From contig CM060200.1 of assembly GCA_030562195.1 (NCBI GenBank), forward strand, positions 15,810,001 through 15,874,000: 64,000 nucleotides of DNA. The letters run 5' to 3'. Made by a program: the position numbers and the translations under genes. This DNA is from Nipponacmea schrenckii (Eukaryota; Mollusca; Gastropoda; Lottiidae). Below the pieces are notes generated by a model. The model saw only the letters and a list, made by a program, of their open reading frames with translations, was not told the origin of the DNA and did not search any database. Below, piece after piece: positions 36,105 to 48,099 of this stretch (its first letter is position 1; each line of letters opens with the position of its first letter).

Positions 36105-38993
36105 TATTGAAAATATATGAAAACAATAATATATACAATAATATAAATGTAGATAGGCTGGTAGCTATAACCTCTCAAGATAGTGTTTTCGTTTTTGCCA
36201 TGAGTAGTATATATATCTAGATAGATTTATTATTATAGTTTCAGATTTATTTTTCATGATGCTTTGAAATTTATAAATTGATGGCCAACTCCAACAATAT
36301 CTTGGGAGGTATTTAATTCTTAAGATTCTGTAAGCTGGACAACATAGTAAGAAATGGAATTCATTTTCTATCATATTTGTATTACAGCAGTCACAAATTC
36401 TATCATATATATCATATAATATACCGTCTTTCTTTGTAACTATTTTTATCCAAAATTTTAGTATACTTTGAGTTTGGATAACCCATAATGGAAAACGCCC
36501 AAGCTCACCTAAGAGCAATGTAATTGGTGCTAAGTTTGAGAGATTTAAAATTCTTCTGATAAATTTTCTATGTACGTTTTCAATGATCGATGTGTCAAAG
36601 AAACCCCATATTTCACATCCATAATTTAATATAGGTGCTATAAGAGAGTCAAATAAATGGCACATAACATCTATTGCTAGATAACAGTTACTGGTTTCAA
36701 CAAATAAACAGGTTAGGGCTTTTAGACCTTTTTCAGACAATCTTTTTTGTGCATTTTTGAATTTACCATTGCTTTCCAATAAAATTCCCAGATAAATATA
36801 GTCGTTCACAACCTCAAGTTGTGCATTATTCAATTTCCATGTATAATTTGCTTTTTTAGTACCTTTTTGAAACACAACTATTTTGGTTTTGTCAGAATTG
36901 ATCTCGAGTCGCCATTTTTTGCAGTATGTCGAAAATTAATTCAAGTGTTTTTGTAACATAGATTCTGACTTAGCAAATATCACCGTGTCGTCCGCGAATA
37001 ATATTATGTATAATAAATATGTGTTAAGTTTGAATAATTCCGTCGAATAACCTACATGTAAAAATTCTTCAATGTCATACATAAAGATAAGAAACATCAG
37101 TGGGGACAAAGGTTCTCCTTGCTTCACGCCAAGAAAACTATCGAAGTATTCTGAAATTTCGCCATTATGCCTAACACAAATTTTTATATCTGAATATATC
37201 GATTTTATAAGACGAACAATTTTAGTGTCGGTTCCAATTTTGCATAATTTATACAGTAATAGGCGTCTATCGATCTTATCGAAACATTTCTTCAAATCGA
37301 TAAAAGCACAAAACAGCTTTTCATTTCGGTTTAAAGTAGAATCAATAACACCATGCAGAATAAAAGCTGCGTCAATCGTACTTTTTTCTCTTTGGAAGCC
37401 GAACTGAAATTTAGGAATTTTGTTATTTTCTTCGACCCAAGAACACAGTCTTGAATTGATTATGTTTGAAAATAATTTTGCGAAGACTGAACTGAGATTA
37501 ATGCCTCGGTAATTATCAGGGTTATTGAGATCCCCACTCTTTGGGATTGGCACAAGTATCCCATCAAGCCATGATTTCGGATAATCATTAGTATCAAATA
37601 TATAATTAAATAGTTTAGTCAAAATAGGAATTAAAATGGCACCACTATCTAAAAAGAATTCTGGTGGAATACCATCAGTTCCATAACTTTTACCTCGTTT
37701 CAACTTTTTGATTGATTTTATAACCTCTTCTTCAGTAATACGTGTATTAAGGCTATTAATATTATCGCTATCGTTCTCGTATTGACTTAAATATTTTAAG
37801 ATATATGTATCATTTTGATCTAATTCTGTTGGTTTGTTGCCTAAGATTTTATGAAAGTGATTGAATAAATCTTTGGCGGTTGATTTTGATTTTATTCTGG
37901 TTTTATTTTTGCCTTTTAGCGTTGACCAAAACTCTTTTGAGTTATATTTTGACAATTTATTCAGTCTACGACCAAAGTCTTTAGCAAATTTGTATTTTGA
38001 CCTTTTCTTTACTTTGTTATATCTATTTCTTGCTAAAATATATATTTGCTTGTTACCGTTTGATTTATGTCTGTTATAAACGTTTCTAGCTTTAGAAAAT
38101 ACTGCCTTTTCTTGCCTACATTCTGGAGTAAACCATTTTGGAGGGAAATTTTTTGTTTTATTGTTAAAAGTAGCACGTTTTCCAAACAAATTAAATGACA
38201 ATTTCTTAAAACGTTCTGAGATATCCTCGATAATTAGTTTCGCATTATATCTATTACTTATCTGACAATCAATATCACACTCCCATTTATATATGTTATG
38301 TAATAGTTCATGATGGAATTCTTTCAATAGATTTTGATCCCATTTTAGAAAAATTATTTCTTTTTTTGTCCCTTCCGATGCTTTATATTTCTCGATGTTC
38401 AGGTGTATATCAAATGCTAATGGTGCGTGATCAGAGAACTCGCCGAAGTCTAAGATTCTGAAATTATGGACAATATTAAGTTTTGATTCAGGTATTAAAA
38501 CGTAATCTATTACACTTTGACCCTGTTTTGAACAGAAGGTCCAGTCACCTATATTAGTATCAAGACCTAATCTACCATTTGCAATAATCAATTTAGAAAA
38601 TTTACATAAATGAATTAATTTCTTTCCAAATGCATTAACAGAGTTGTCTTTTGATATTCTATTTGGTAAGTCTAAGGGCACATTCACACTTGATACTAAG
38701 CTAGTACATGTATTTGAATCATGTCTTAATGTATCTACTAGTCGGTCAGTTCTGCTATTAAAGTCTCCGAAACATATAACATCTCCTTTACTTGAATACT
38801 TACAGATCAGTGCCTCTAGTACATCGAAAAAATCCGTATCAATATCACGATATACGGTAGAAGTTTCATGCGGGATGTACACAAATATACTGAACAAGTG
38901 TTTATCGGATTGTAAATAAGATGAGTCGATTTTTAGAATTACAATTCCAATTGCGTGGCAAATAAAATTTGTCACGCTTTGTTTTCGTTCGGA
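36105..38993 (-). pseudogene. LINE 3 ORF2: endonuclease C-part, reverse transcriptase, zinc tail
   Basis: The 679-codon frame on the - strand (38975-36936) covers the rest of the APE endonuclease (ICFGDFNSRTDR, DFGEFSDHAPLAFDI), a basic linker, and the RT. RT motifs are GKSYGTDGIPPEFF, PKSGDLNNPDNYRGINL, FGFQREKSTIDAAF, AFIDLKKCFDKIDR (motif A), GVKQGEPLSPLMFLIFMYDI (motif B) and LFADDTVIFAK (motif C). After a frameshift the 236-codon frame 36875-36165 gives the thumb and a C-terminal cysteine motif (CDCCNTNMIENEFHFLLCC). The RT core looks almost intact. It is inserted in the BEL/Pao element between gag and RT. Confidence 0.93.
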
Positions 38994-38994
38994 T

Positions 38995-39051
<57 letters not shown>

Positions 39052-41515
39052 GGAAGCTCGCTAGCCCAAACGGAAAGAGATAGACTATTTTTGTTTTCAC
39101 CAATGGTTTTTATATGGGCTGGAATCAAAAATGAATATCTAACATAATATTTTCGCTAACCCGAAAGTGGCTAATTGCATAATATGCAAATAAGATTTCA
39201 AGCTAGCTCGGGCCCTAATAGTCGGATCGGTCTTTACAGGATATAGATAGATAGGCAGCGCTATTAAAACTACATCATCAAAATTTTTTGATCACTTCCG
39301 GTTTGGGCGTGGGGACTTCCGGTTTTTTCGTCTCATGTCGGGCGAACCTGCTTCCCATGTAATTCAAGAATCTAAACAAAAACAGTATATTTAAGCTATA
39401 CTAAATGATTTTAATCCCCTGAGATGAAGAAAAATTAAATTGAATGTTGCGCATGCGCAGTTTTCAAAAATGGCAAATTTCCTTTAAAATTTAATAAGTC
39501 CGCCAATTATTGACCGATTTTTATGATTTTGGTGTCTATCAAAACCTTGATACTTTATCTAAAAAATGTTGGGAACAGAATTTTGATTTTCGAATTTGAA
39601 TTTTTTTTATGCCCGTTCGAATTTTTCGAAAATTTAAAACTCTATATCTCGTGACCTTGACCTTCAATGACCTTGACATTTGAGATGTAGAATGTCCTTG
39701 ACCTCAGCTGTCTATAGATGTGCTGATATTGCATGACAAATATTAACTTCCGGTTTTATAGCCCACCGAAATCTGACTATTTTGCAATTTTGGACGGTTA
39801 TGTTACACTTTCGGGCTCTAATGTTCGGATCGATCTGAAATTTACAGGATATAGATAGATACGCAACACAATTAAAAATATATCATCAAAATTTTTTGAT
39901 CACTTTCGGTTTGGGCGTGGGGACTTCCGTTTTTTTTTATCTCATTTCAGGCGACCCTACATCCCGTGTAATTCAAGAATGTAAGCAAAACAGTATATAT
40001 TAGCTATACAAAATAATTTGCATCCCTCGAGAAGAAAAAATTCCAATTGCTAGTTGCGCATGCGCCATTTTTCCGAGAATGGCAAATTTTCTTTAAAATT
40101 TAATTAGTCCGTCATTTATTATCCGATTTGTATGATTTTGGTATCTATCAAAACCTTGCTCCCTTATCTAAAGGATGTTTGAAACAGAATTTTGATTTTC
40201 GAACATAAATTTATTTTATGCCCGTTTGAATTTTTTGAAAATTTGAAATTCTATATCTTGTGACCTTCACCTTCAATGACCTTGAAATTTTCCATATAGA
40301 ATGGCCTTGACCTCAGCTGTCTTTAGATATGACAATATTGAATGAAAAATATCAACTTCTGGGTTTTATAGCCAACCGAATTCTGATATTTTAGAAACTT
40401 TGAACGGCAATATTACATTTCCTTATGAACACATTAACTTGAGATTTTCTGTTTTATAATAGCCTCAAAACTCTTCAATAAAGGATATATGCCATAAGTG
40501 CAGAAGCATATTTTAAAAAAGCAAAATTAAATTTTACAACTCCAGTACTAACATAAAATATATTCATCCCACATCAATGTGGTATACATCATTGGACTCC
40601 AAATTAAATTGTCTCTTAAATGATATGCGACATGGTCGTTTTAAAAAATTGAAAATTTAAGCATTAATTTTAGATAAATTAACAAAATAAATACCAATTT
40701 TGGGTTTTTTATTTCATAAAATCTGTTTCAAATTGATCAGTCAGGGTGTTAAAGGCTGTTATATAACATGTTAGTAAAACTGGTGGTTTAAATTTTCACA
40801 CCTACTTGTCAAATCACTGAGCTGGGGAACAAATTAATCTGATTATGTAATTTCTTAAAATATTTCCATTCAAATTCAAAACATGCATCAAGTTAAAGAA
40901 GTAAATTCGCTTGTCATTGATCAGTTCGAATTTTGTTCGTATCTTAAATAGAAATTATTTTATAAAAAAATGTCAAATACAGGCATGTGAAGAGTAGCAG
41001 ACATATAAGTCTTATAAAACACAGATGAACTATTGACCACTTTAGTCACGGTTCAACGCACACAGGTGGCCAAAGAGTAAATTAATCTAATGATATAATC
41101 TGATAACCCTAATAAAATTTATTTTTTTGTAAAATTTTTGCATACAAATTCAAAAAATATCTCTTTATAAAGCTGTGAATAAGCAAATTATCACATAGCT
41201 TGAATTTTCTCTCTATGTTAATTACAACTAAAGTTATAAAATAATGTTTAAATTTGAGTTTAAATTTCATGACAAATTGTCATCTTACTACCTACTTAAA
41301 ATTTGGTTTGGAATTTATGTAAATATCCTACCGAAATCTTAGACATGTACAAAAATCTAATAAGGAACTGATAGTAGAAACTTATAGTAGAAAAAATTGC
41401 CTCTATAGCGGAAGGTTTACGCTTACAATTGTAGGCTGAAAAGTACCGGAATTGAAAGCTAGCAGGTTAGAAGTTTCAAAATGTTCGAAATCCATGGGAT
41501 AACGCATAGTTGCCA
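38994..41515 (-). mobile_element. Retroposed non-coding segment with 54 nt poly(A)
   Basis: A T run of 54 (38997-39050) marks the poly(A) end of a - strand retrocopy. The flanks CGTTCGGA (38986-38993) and CGCTCGGA (41516-41523) agree at seven of eight bases and would be its target duplication. Without it the LINE 3 endonuclease reads on from FHVEETNETRTVNSSER. The body has no open frame. 39220-40420 consists of two ~600 bp units with 'cttccggtttgggcgtgggg', 'gtgaccttgaccttcaatg' and 'atagatagata'. 40440-41515 is AT-rich and featureless. Confidence 0.65.
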
Positions 41516-41840
41516 CGCTCGGAGCTGTTCACAGTTCTAGTTTCATTTGTTTCTTCGACATGAAAATATTTTGAGAATTCAGATTTAATAAACACTGCGA
41601 GTCCACCACATATTGTTTGATTTCTGTTATTGTAGTTTGATTTCCGGTTAACGAATATCCCACGATTAAAACCTTCAAATGTGATTTTGTTATCGTCCTT
41701 TAACCACGTTTCATTAAGAAATATTATGGAGTATTTGTTAATCAAGATACATGTACTGAAATCAAGATCGTTTATTTTACTGTTCAAACCTTTCACATTC
41801 CAAAATAGTACAGCACATGTTGTTATATTTACAGGTTTGT
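41516..41840 (-). pseudogene. LINE 3 ORF2 endonuclease, N-terminal part
   Basis: The - strand reads VKGLNSKINDLDFS (first Asn of the APE fold), SIIFLNETWLKDDNK (metal-binding Glu), then GGLAVFIKSEFSKYF. These are the first endonuclease motifs of the LINE whose remainder lies at 36105-38993. The junction at 41516 is where the poly(A)-tailed segment was inserted. Confidence 0.85.
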
Positions 41841-42155
41841 GAGCTCTGCGGTGACATCACGGTCCGATCACATTACCGTTTTCACTTTCACATGGCGGTA
41901 TATGTAATCTATCCGAATTAACTGTTTCTGCGGCCTACACATTTTCGTTTAAGTGTACGTCATGTCTAGTCTCAATCTGTAAGGGGTCCCTAGGATTTGG
42001 TACTGGCGTAGACGTTGCTGGGTCATAACGTATTGGTTGAAAGTAGTGGTTTATCTGTGATCTTGTACTAACAGGATCGATTCTTCGACATGGAGAACTC
42101 GATTGAATGGGTGTTGACTGTTGATATTGTTCGAGTTGTGCGATGGAGTTAATGG

Positions 42156-42848
42156 TTATGACATATTTTGTAGGGTCTTAATCAGTATTCTCCCATCATA
42201 AGTCCAACAGTTCTCTATTTGTTTCCGTTTATACATGTCACGGGCATGTTTGAATAGTTCGGAACGTCTTCGTGTGAGGGCCTCATTGACGTAAATTTTG
42301 TTATTGTGTCGTTGGCTATTAAATGTTTTAAGATTCCTTTTGTTACTGAATACCAGTGATCGACATCTATAGCTTATGAATCTTACAATAATGTCTCTAC
42401 AATGCCCTTGTCGATATTTTCCAATGCGGTGTGTGAGGCCAATATCTTGTAAAGTAATATAAACGTTAATGGGTTGTAATATCTCACTATTAATCAACTC
42501 AAGAACTTTATTATTAGTATTCTCTTGACCATCTATCACCTCAGGTATACCGCTAATCTTTAAACATGTTCTCCGCGAATACTGTTCAAGATCGTCGATA
42601 CGCTGCTCAAGTAAATTAACCCTTTCATTAACAATGTTCAGTATTTATGGATGTAACAAATTTAATATATACGACTTGGCTTTTTCATTTTTCAATAAAT
42701 TAGAAATTAAGTTTTTCAATGAATTATCATCTTGTACTAACTTGTCCAACAAATCAGGCGAGTCCGATAAATCTGAGCTACCAATTCGTTGTCTTTTCCC
42801 ATTTTTTGAACTGTTTTTAGATCTATGATTGTTTTTATGTCTGGCCAT
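42156..42848 (-). pseudogene. LINE 3 ORF1
   Basis: ORF1 starts MARHKNNHRSKNSSKNGKRQ at 42848, a basic N-terminus. It passes a stop near 42645 and continues through a coiled-coil-like VNLLEQRIDDLEQYSRR and CLKISGIPE, then an RRM-like part (TLQDIGLTHRIGK, HCRDIIVRFISY) and a C-terminal RRSELFKHARDMYKRK segment. The organisation matches ORF1 of CR1/Jockey-like LINEs. Its 5' UTR runs to about 43050 and contains an 'aagatggcg' motif (42849-43055, - strand). Confidence 0.82.
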
Positions 42849-43055
42849 TTTCGAGTCAATGTCACGAATTAATTAAATACACATCAATAAATGCTATTTA
42901 TAATGATAAATATGAATACATACTTCATCCATTGCTTTGTCCTAACTCACAACAATAGTTCTGTGGTATATAAAATCCATGTTCGATTTTTATTAGCACA
43001 TATTTTAAAAATTTTGGAGACGACGCGATGGGGTGTTTACACTTGACGCCATCTT

Positions 43056-43592
43056 TATGTATGTGAACATTGACACGTTTGTAAAGTCAACATTAAAGTG
43101 CATCGACAATCGTTATGAAATTGGAATTCCGTGGAAAAGTGACGAACCAAACCTTAACAATAACTACGAGATGGCTCGGTCTCGTTATTAAATCTTGAGA
43201 AATCGTTGTCGCGACGTCCGTCCGTCAGTGCGGAATATTGTAAGATTATCAAGGAACATATCGATAAGAACTATGTCGAAGAGATAGTGCCCTCTGATAA
43301 ACATTCAGACAGTGTTTGGTTCTTACCGCATTTTCCGATAGTTCGGTTTGATAAGAGCACGACTAAAGTTCGACTCGTGATGGACGCGGCTGCGCGTTGG
43401 AATGGTAAATCTCTGAATGACTGCATTTCCCAGGGTCCGAAACTACAAAGGGAGTTAATTGATGTTCTGATCAGATTTCGTAATAATCATATAGCTTTAG
43501 CTGCTGACATCACAGAGATGTTCCTGCAAGTTCGAATGACAGCCGAAGATAGGAGATTTCATCGTTTTCTATGGCGCAACATGGATGTGAAT
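43056..43592 (+). pseudogene. BEL/Pao RT, N-terminal part
   Basis: The + strand reads NIDTFVKSTLKCIDNRYEIG, then after a frameshift near 43190 the frame SAEYCKIIKEHIDKNYVEE, WFLPHFPIVR, VRLVMDAAARWNGKSLND and LAADITEMFLQVRM (RT motif A with its Asp). The reading stops at HRFLWRN, immediately before the right LTR. The palm motif with YVDD and everything downstream are missing on this strand. The C-terminal RT/RNase H/integrase block is found inverted at 32928-35385. Confidence 0.87.
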
Positions 43593-43846
43593 TGTACGAA
43601 AGGACGATGACAAACGATGCATTACGACAATGTTTATTAAAACAATCTTCGTTGTACATTTTTATGCATTATAATGACATAAACTACACAATATACAAAC
43701 ATTTTCACTCCCTTCCTACGGGGACACCGCCGCACGGAAAATCTCGTGCATTCGATTTGCGTTGGACCAATGAGATTAATCGAAAACTAATAATCGAACG
43801 AGTTGCTTCCCTTTCCTATATCAAAGTATGGAAACCCCTTTGAACA
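43593..43846 (+). repeat. Right LTR of BEL/Pao element
   Basis: This is a direct repeat of 32513-32718 with few mismatches, complete with the ~48 bp that the left copy lacks. It ends '...cctttgaaca(ca)'. The LINE 2 endonuclease resumes right after it at about 43849. Confidence 0.85.
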
Positions 43847-43848
43847 CA

Positions 43849-45515
43849 TAGTAGTTATGGGTTAAAGCTCTTAGAAATGTGTAAATGTAATAATCTCTAT
43901 ATTGGTAATGGTAGAATAGACCAAGATAAAAATGTAGGTAAAGTCACATGTAGTGGCACAAGTGTCGTTGATTATGTATTAATGTCATCTAAGTTATTTA
44001 GCATTATTTCAACATTTGAAATACAAGATTTTAACCCACTATTCAGTGATGTACACTCTAGAATTGATGTATCTTTCAAAAGTACCTTCGGTATATTAAA
44101 TTATAATCAACCCGATAACAGTATAACGCATAGCTCGTATACCAAATGGAACTGTGCAAACTAAGACGTGTTCACTAACTTAGTAAATACAAATGTCGAT
44201 ATTATACAAAACATAATTTCAAATTTAAGTCATATATCAAGTACTCAAAATAAGGATACTATACGTCAAAAAATAAATAAGTCTGTTGAAGAAATATGCA
44301 ATTTATTTACAAATTCAGCAAAAACTGCTTTTGGGCTAACAAAATATCAAGGGAAAACCAGAAGTAAAGAAAATAAAATGGAAAATAAACCCTGGTTTAA
44401 TAAAAATTGTAAATTATATAGGACAAAATTCAATAACGCAATGAAAAAATATTCAAAACATAAAAATATTGACAATAAAATGGGCGTGAAAATAGCAAGT
44501 AAAGGGTATAAAACTACTCTTAATACAGCTTTTAACACATTTCAATTTAATGCTGAAAACGAAATAAGATTAAAATCAAGTCATGACCCGAAATCGTTTT
44601 GGAAACTATTGGATAGTATTTGTGGAAACACTAAAAATATTAAAGCTGATATCAAAAAAGATACTAAAGTGTAATATTCGTGGTAAAATATTTAATGTTA
44701 TATATAACCTTTATTATGACACAAAATCGTGCGTCAAAAATGGGGATGATATATCTGGATACTTTTCATGTAACACTGGCGTATGCCAGGGCGAAAATTT
44801 ATCACCATTTCTATTTGCTATTTTTTTAAATGACATTGAAGACTTTTTCTCAAATAATGACGTCCCTGAACTTCACCATATTAATTCATTAAACGTAACT
44901 AACATTGGTTTATATCTTCGATTATTTTTATTACTATATGCAGATGATACCGTTATTTTGTCTGAAACGGAAACTGATCTGCAAAAATCTTTAGACAGCC
45001 TTGAACTTTACCGTAAAACGTGGAAATTACATATCAATTTAGACAAGACCAAGGTTGTTATTTTCTCTAAAGGAAAAATTAAAAAGAAACATAAATTTTA
45101 TATATTTAATAATGAACTAGAATTTAAGGACTCATATACATCTAGGCCTCCTTTTCAACTTTAATGGTAAATTGGTAAAGTCAAGACAGCAACTAATAGA
45201 TCAGGCACAAAAGGCCTTATATGCTTTATACCTAAAAAATATAGCCCTTCCAGTCGATATACAATTTTTGATTAATTTGTGCAACTTCTTGTCTAAATTA
45301 GAAAAAGAACTTGTCGGCTACAGACCAAACTAACTATAATTTTAGACATTTTATTATTAATATATATTATAATATTATACTATTGCACTGTATTTATTAT
45401 ATTGTATGTATATATTTCACACCCTGACTTTTTGTACATATTCAAAAATACATGTCTCGTGTAACCTATTGTTACCCACACTGTGGGTCTGAGTTAAATA
45501 AAGAACTTGAACTTG
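43849..45515 (+). pseudogene. LINE 2 ORF2, endonuclease end and reverse transcriptase
   Basis: The endonuclease ends with NLYIGNGRIDQDKN and SVVDYVLMSS. A basic linker follows (44168-44674, KPWFNKNCKLYRTKF). The RT begins abruptly with GKIFNVIYNLYYDTKSCVKN, has GVCQGENLSPFLFAIFLNDI (motif B) and LLYADDTVILS (motif C), then a thumb. RT fingers and motif A are missing, so there is an internal deletion near 44672. The 3' end is 'taaataaagaacttgaactt' near 45500. The element is dead. Confidence 0.87.
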
Positions 45516-45749
45516 ATTAATGAATTTGCTTTTTGGGCATACATATATTTATTAAATCGGAGCTCAAATACATCTTTTAGTCGAACAATTTACAATTTTT
45601 ATCGACATTTTGAAATTTGGAAAAGCTCCAGGAACGGAAGTGGCCACAGACAACTCATACGACAAATGTTTGATAAAAAATAATTTTTTTTAAATAAGGG
45701 GGGGGGGGATTTTTTCCCGGTAGCCTATTTTGTCCACACGCACCCCGTG

Positions 45750-47235
45750 TATTAGTTATGTGTTTTATCCAGCTACCGACTTCAAGCCAAATGATTTCAA
45801 CTTTTTTGCGTTCATAGAATAAGTGTTCAAGAGTTTGTGCTTCTGTATTACAGACTGAGCAAAGATTTGTGTCTACAATTCTAATTCTATGTAGGAATGT
45901 ATTTGTAGTCAGAATTCTGTGAAGTATCTTATATTGTATCCATTGTAAGGAAGTGTCTTTACAGATATTAAAAGGTAGTGAATAGTAGAATTTCCACTCT
46001 TCTCGAGTAATATTATATCCCTTATTTTTATATCGAATTTGGGCTTTTGGTAAGTTTGCATTTTTTGCTAAAGTTTTTCGAATATATTTTTTGCCTTTGG
46101 GTTTATAATCAAGGAATGCTTTAATTTTGAAAGGTATTATTGGTCGGGCATATATATGTCATTGCAGTCCGCAAAATTAATCCTCTTTTCATATGTTTTT
46201 ATTGCTTTTAAGATTGATTAATATTCTAAGAAATTGCTTGTTAAATTGCATCTTTCTTTTATCTGATTATAGTTCATATATTCATTGTTGATGTCTTTTA
46301 AGTCGCCTATAAAGTGTATTCCCTTTTTACTATAATGGCTGTAATAAATTGTTTGCTTTCCAACTTTAATTTCTTTATTATTTCATAAATTTATGGTATT
46401 TAGGTCATTTACTTCTTGCCAGAACAGATTAGATATCTGAGGGTTTTTTCTTTTTTATAAATTCATTGCCTCACTACCTATCCAAACTACTTTAGTTTTA
46501 GATTATTTTATTTTTAGTCCTAAATATATTGCAAAGTAGTCAAGTGTCTCAAGTGTGGACTTAAAAGATTCTGGTGACCCGTCCAATATAAATGTTGTAT
46601 CATCTGCGTACTGAGTGATGAGATACTCTTCCCCTCCAATATTTATTCCTTTAATTCCTTCTGTATTTTTGATGAGGATAGAGAGAATCTCAGCACACAA
46701 TATGAAGACGTATGGACTTAGGGGGTCTCCTTGTCTAACTCCCCTACCTAGTTATATGTTTGCTGAGAGGTGGCCATTTATTATTACTCTTGAAGTGGAG
46801 TTCCTATTCAAAGTGAATATCAATGTTTTAATTGATTTTTTAAGCCATAGAGACCAAGCACTGTATCAAAATATTCCATGCGACACTATCAAACGCTTTT
46901 TTCAAAATCTATCAAAAGTAGAAGGCCTTGTCTATGACATTGTTCAGAGTATCGTAGCAGATCATATATTAGTCTAATAATTTCACCTATATACCTGCTT
47001 TTTATTAAGCCAGTTTGATCTGGACTAATTATTTTGTTCAGGTGTTGTTTTATTCTGTTTGCTATTGCTCCTGATGCTAATTTATATATTGTGTTTAAAA
47101 GTGTCAAAGACATTTCATTTATGTTGTAGGAGTTATTTATGGCTCTAACGATAAGATTACCCAAGTCAGTCCAAAAAAATTCGGCTGGAAATCCATCGGA
47201 GCCTGGACTTCTGTCATTTTTCATGTTTTTATACG
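45750..47235 (-). pseudogene. LINE 1, reverse transcriptase part
   Basis: From 47235 downward the - strand reads DRSPGSDGFPAEFFW, then ISPDQTGLIKSRYIGE and LLLLIDFEKSV (motif A region). The catalytic block [10 protein letters not shown] (46615-46590) and [10 protein letters not shown] follow. Near 45840 a CSVCNTEAQTLEHLFY zinc motif and WLEVGSWIKHIT precede the break at 45750. The SPGSDGFPAEF type suggests an L1/Tx1-like lineage (inference). The element is 5' truncated at about 47235 and its 3' part is at 28651-29298. Confidence 0.87.
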
Positions 47236-47830
47236 CCCACATATAATGTGGACGTATATTGCGGTTGACCCTGTCCATCCGTCCGTCCGTCCACAATTGC
47301 TTGTGGCCACAATAGAGACCACAGTTTTCATCGGATTACAATGAAACTTGGTATGTGTCTCTGTCATCATAAAATCTCGGTTCCTTTCGAAAACCAGCTT
47401 TCTGACTCGGTTGGTGAGTTATGCCCTCTTTTTTTAGCGAAAATTCGTCAAATTCAGCTTTTTGTCCAAGCTTTTTGTCCAATCTTTTTGAAACTTGGTA
47501 TGTGTCTCTATCATCATATAATCTCGGTTCCTTTCGAAAACCAACTTTCTGACTTTTACGGTTGGTGAGTTATGCCCTCTTTTTTTAGCGAAACTTCGTC
47601 AAATTCAGCTTGTGGGTGCGATACAGGCCACAATTTTTTTCTGATCTTTTCGAAACGTGGTAGGTGTCTTTGTGATCATAACATCTCGGTTTCTTTCGAA
47701 AATCAGCTTTCTGACTTTTACGGTTGGTGAGTTATGCCCCTTTTCTTAGTGAGAATTTGTCAAATTCAGCTTGTGGGTGTGATACAGGCTACAATGTTTA
47801 TCCAAACATTTTTATATGCCCACATACATG
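47236..47830. repeat. Leader and ~155 bp tandem repeat
   Basis: 'acgcccacatataatgtgga' and 'gtccgtccgtccgtccacaa' lead into about three units with 'tctcggttcctttcgaaaac', 'cagctttctgactt.tacgg' and 'gagttatgccc', spaced about 150-165 bp. Another start-like block ('tatatgcccacata') lies at 47815. The layout resembles 2037-2583. Confidence 0.75.
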
Positions 47831-48099
47831 TATATGGCGGGGGAAAGCGGCAAGAACCTAATGCTATGTAGAAATGTCTAATTCATAACACAAATGTAAT
47901 ATAATGCAATTATCAGATTTATGCTACCACAAACAACACAAGTACCGACATTTCACTGTATATATTGTCTTACTTGGAAATAACTTCGCCATGCATATTT
48001 ATAGTTGTTTTGAATGCAGACTCTGTCTTTTTGGCCTCAAAGAGTACAAACTCTCAGAGCTCTAAATCTTGCGACCGTTCACTTTCACTGCGCAACCGG

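Larger units (their letters stand above)
29299..45749. mobile_element. TIR element with 8 bp target duplication, enlarged by nested insertions
   Basis: The left terminus 'cacaggtgcgggtggacagg' and the inverted right terminus 'cacggggtgcgtgtggacaa' both continue into 'ataggctaccggg', a C-run, and 'tatcaaacatttgtcgt.tgag', giving about 100 bp of inverted repeat. Both sides are flanked by exact TATTAGTT (29291-29298 and 45750-45757). An 8 bp duplication and a CA-rich TIR fit the hAT superfamily. The element's own DNA seems to be only about 250 bp at each end; the rest is a + strand LINE and elements nested in it. No transposase is seen. Confidence 0.82.

Noticed and set aside
42849..43055. 'aagatggcg' in the LINE 3 5' UTR as a YY1-type promoter site
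   Set aside because: A single short match; interesting by analogy with mammalian L1 but not supportable alone.
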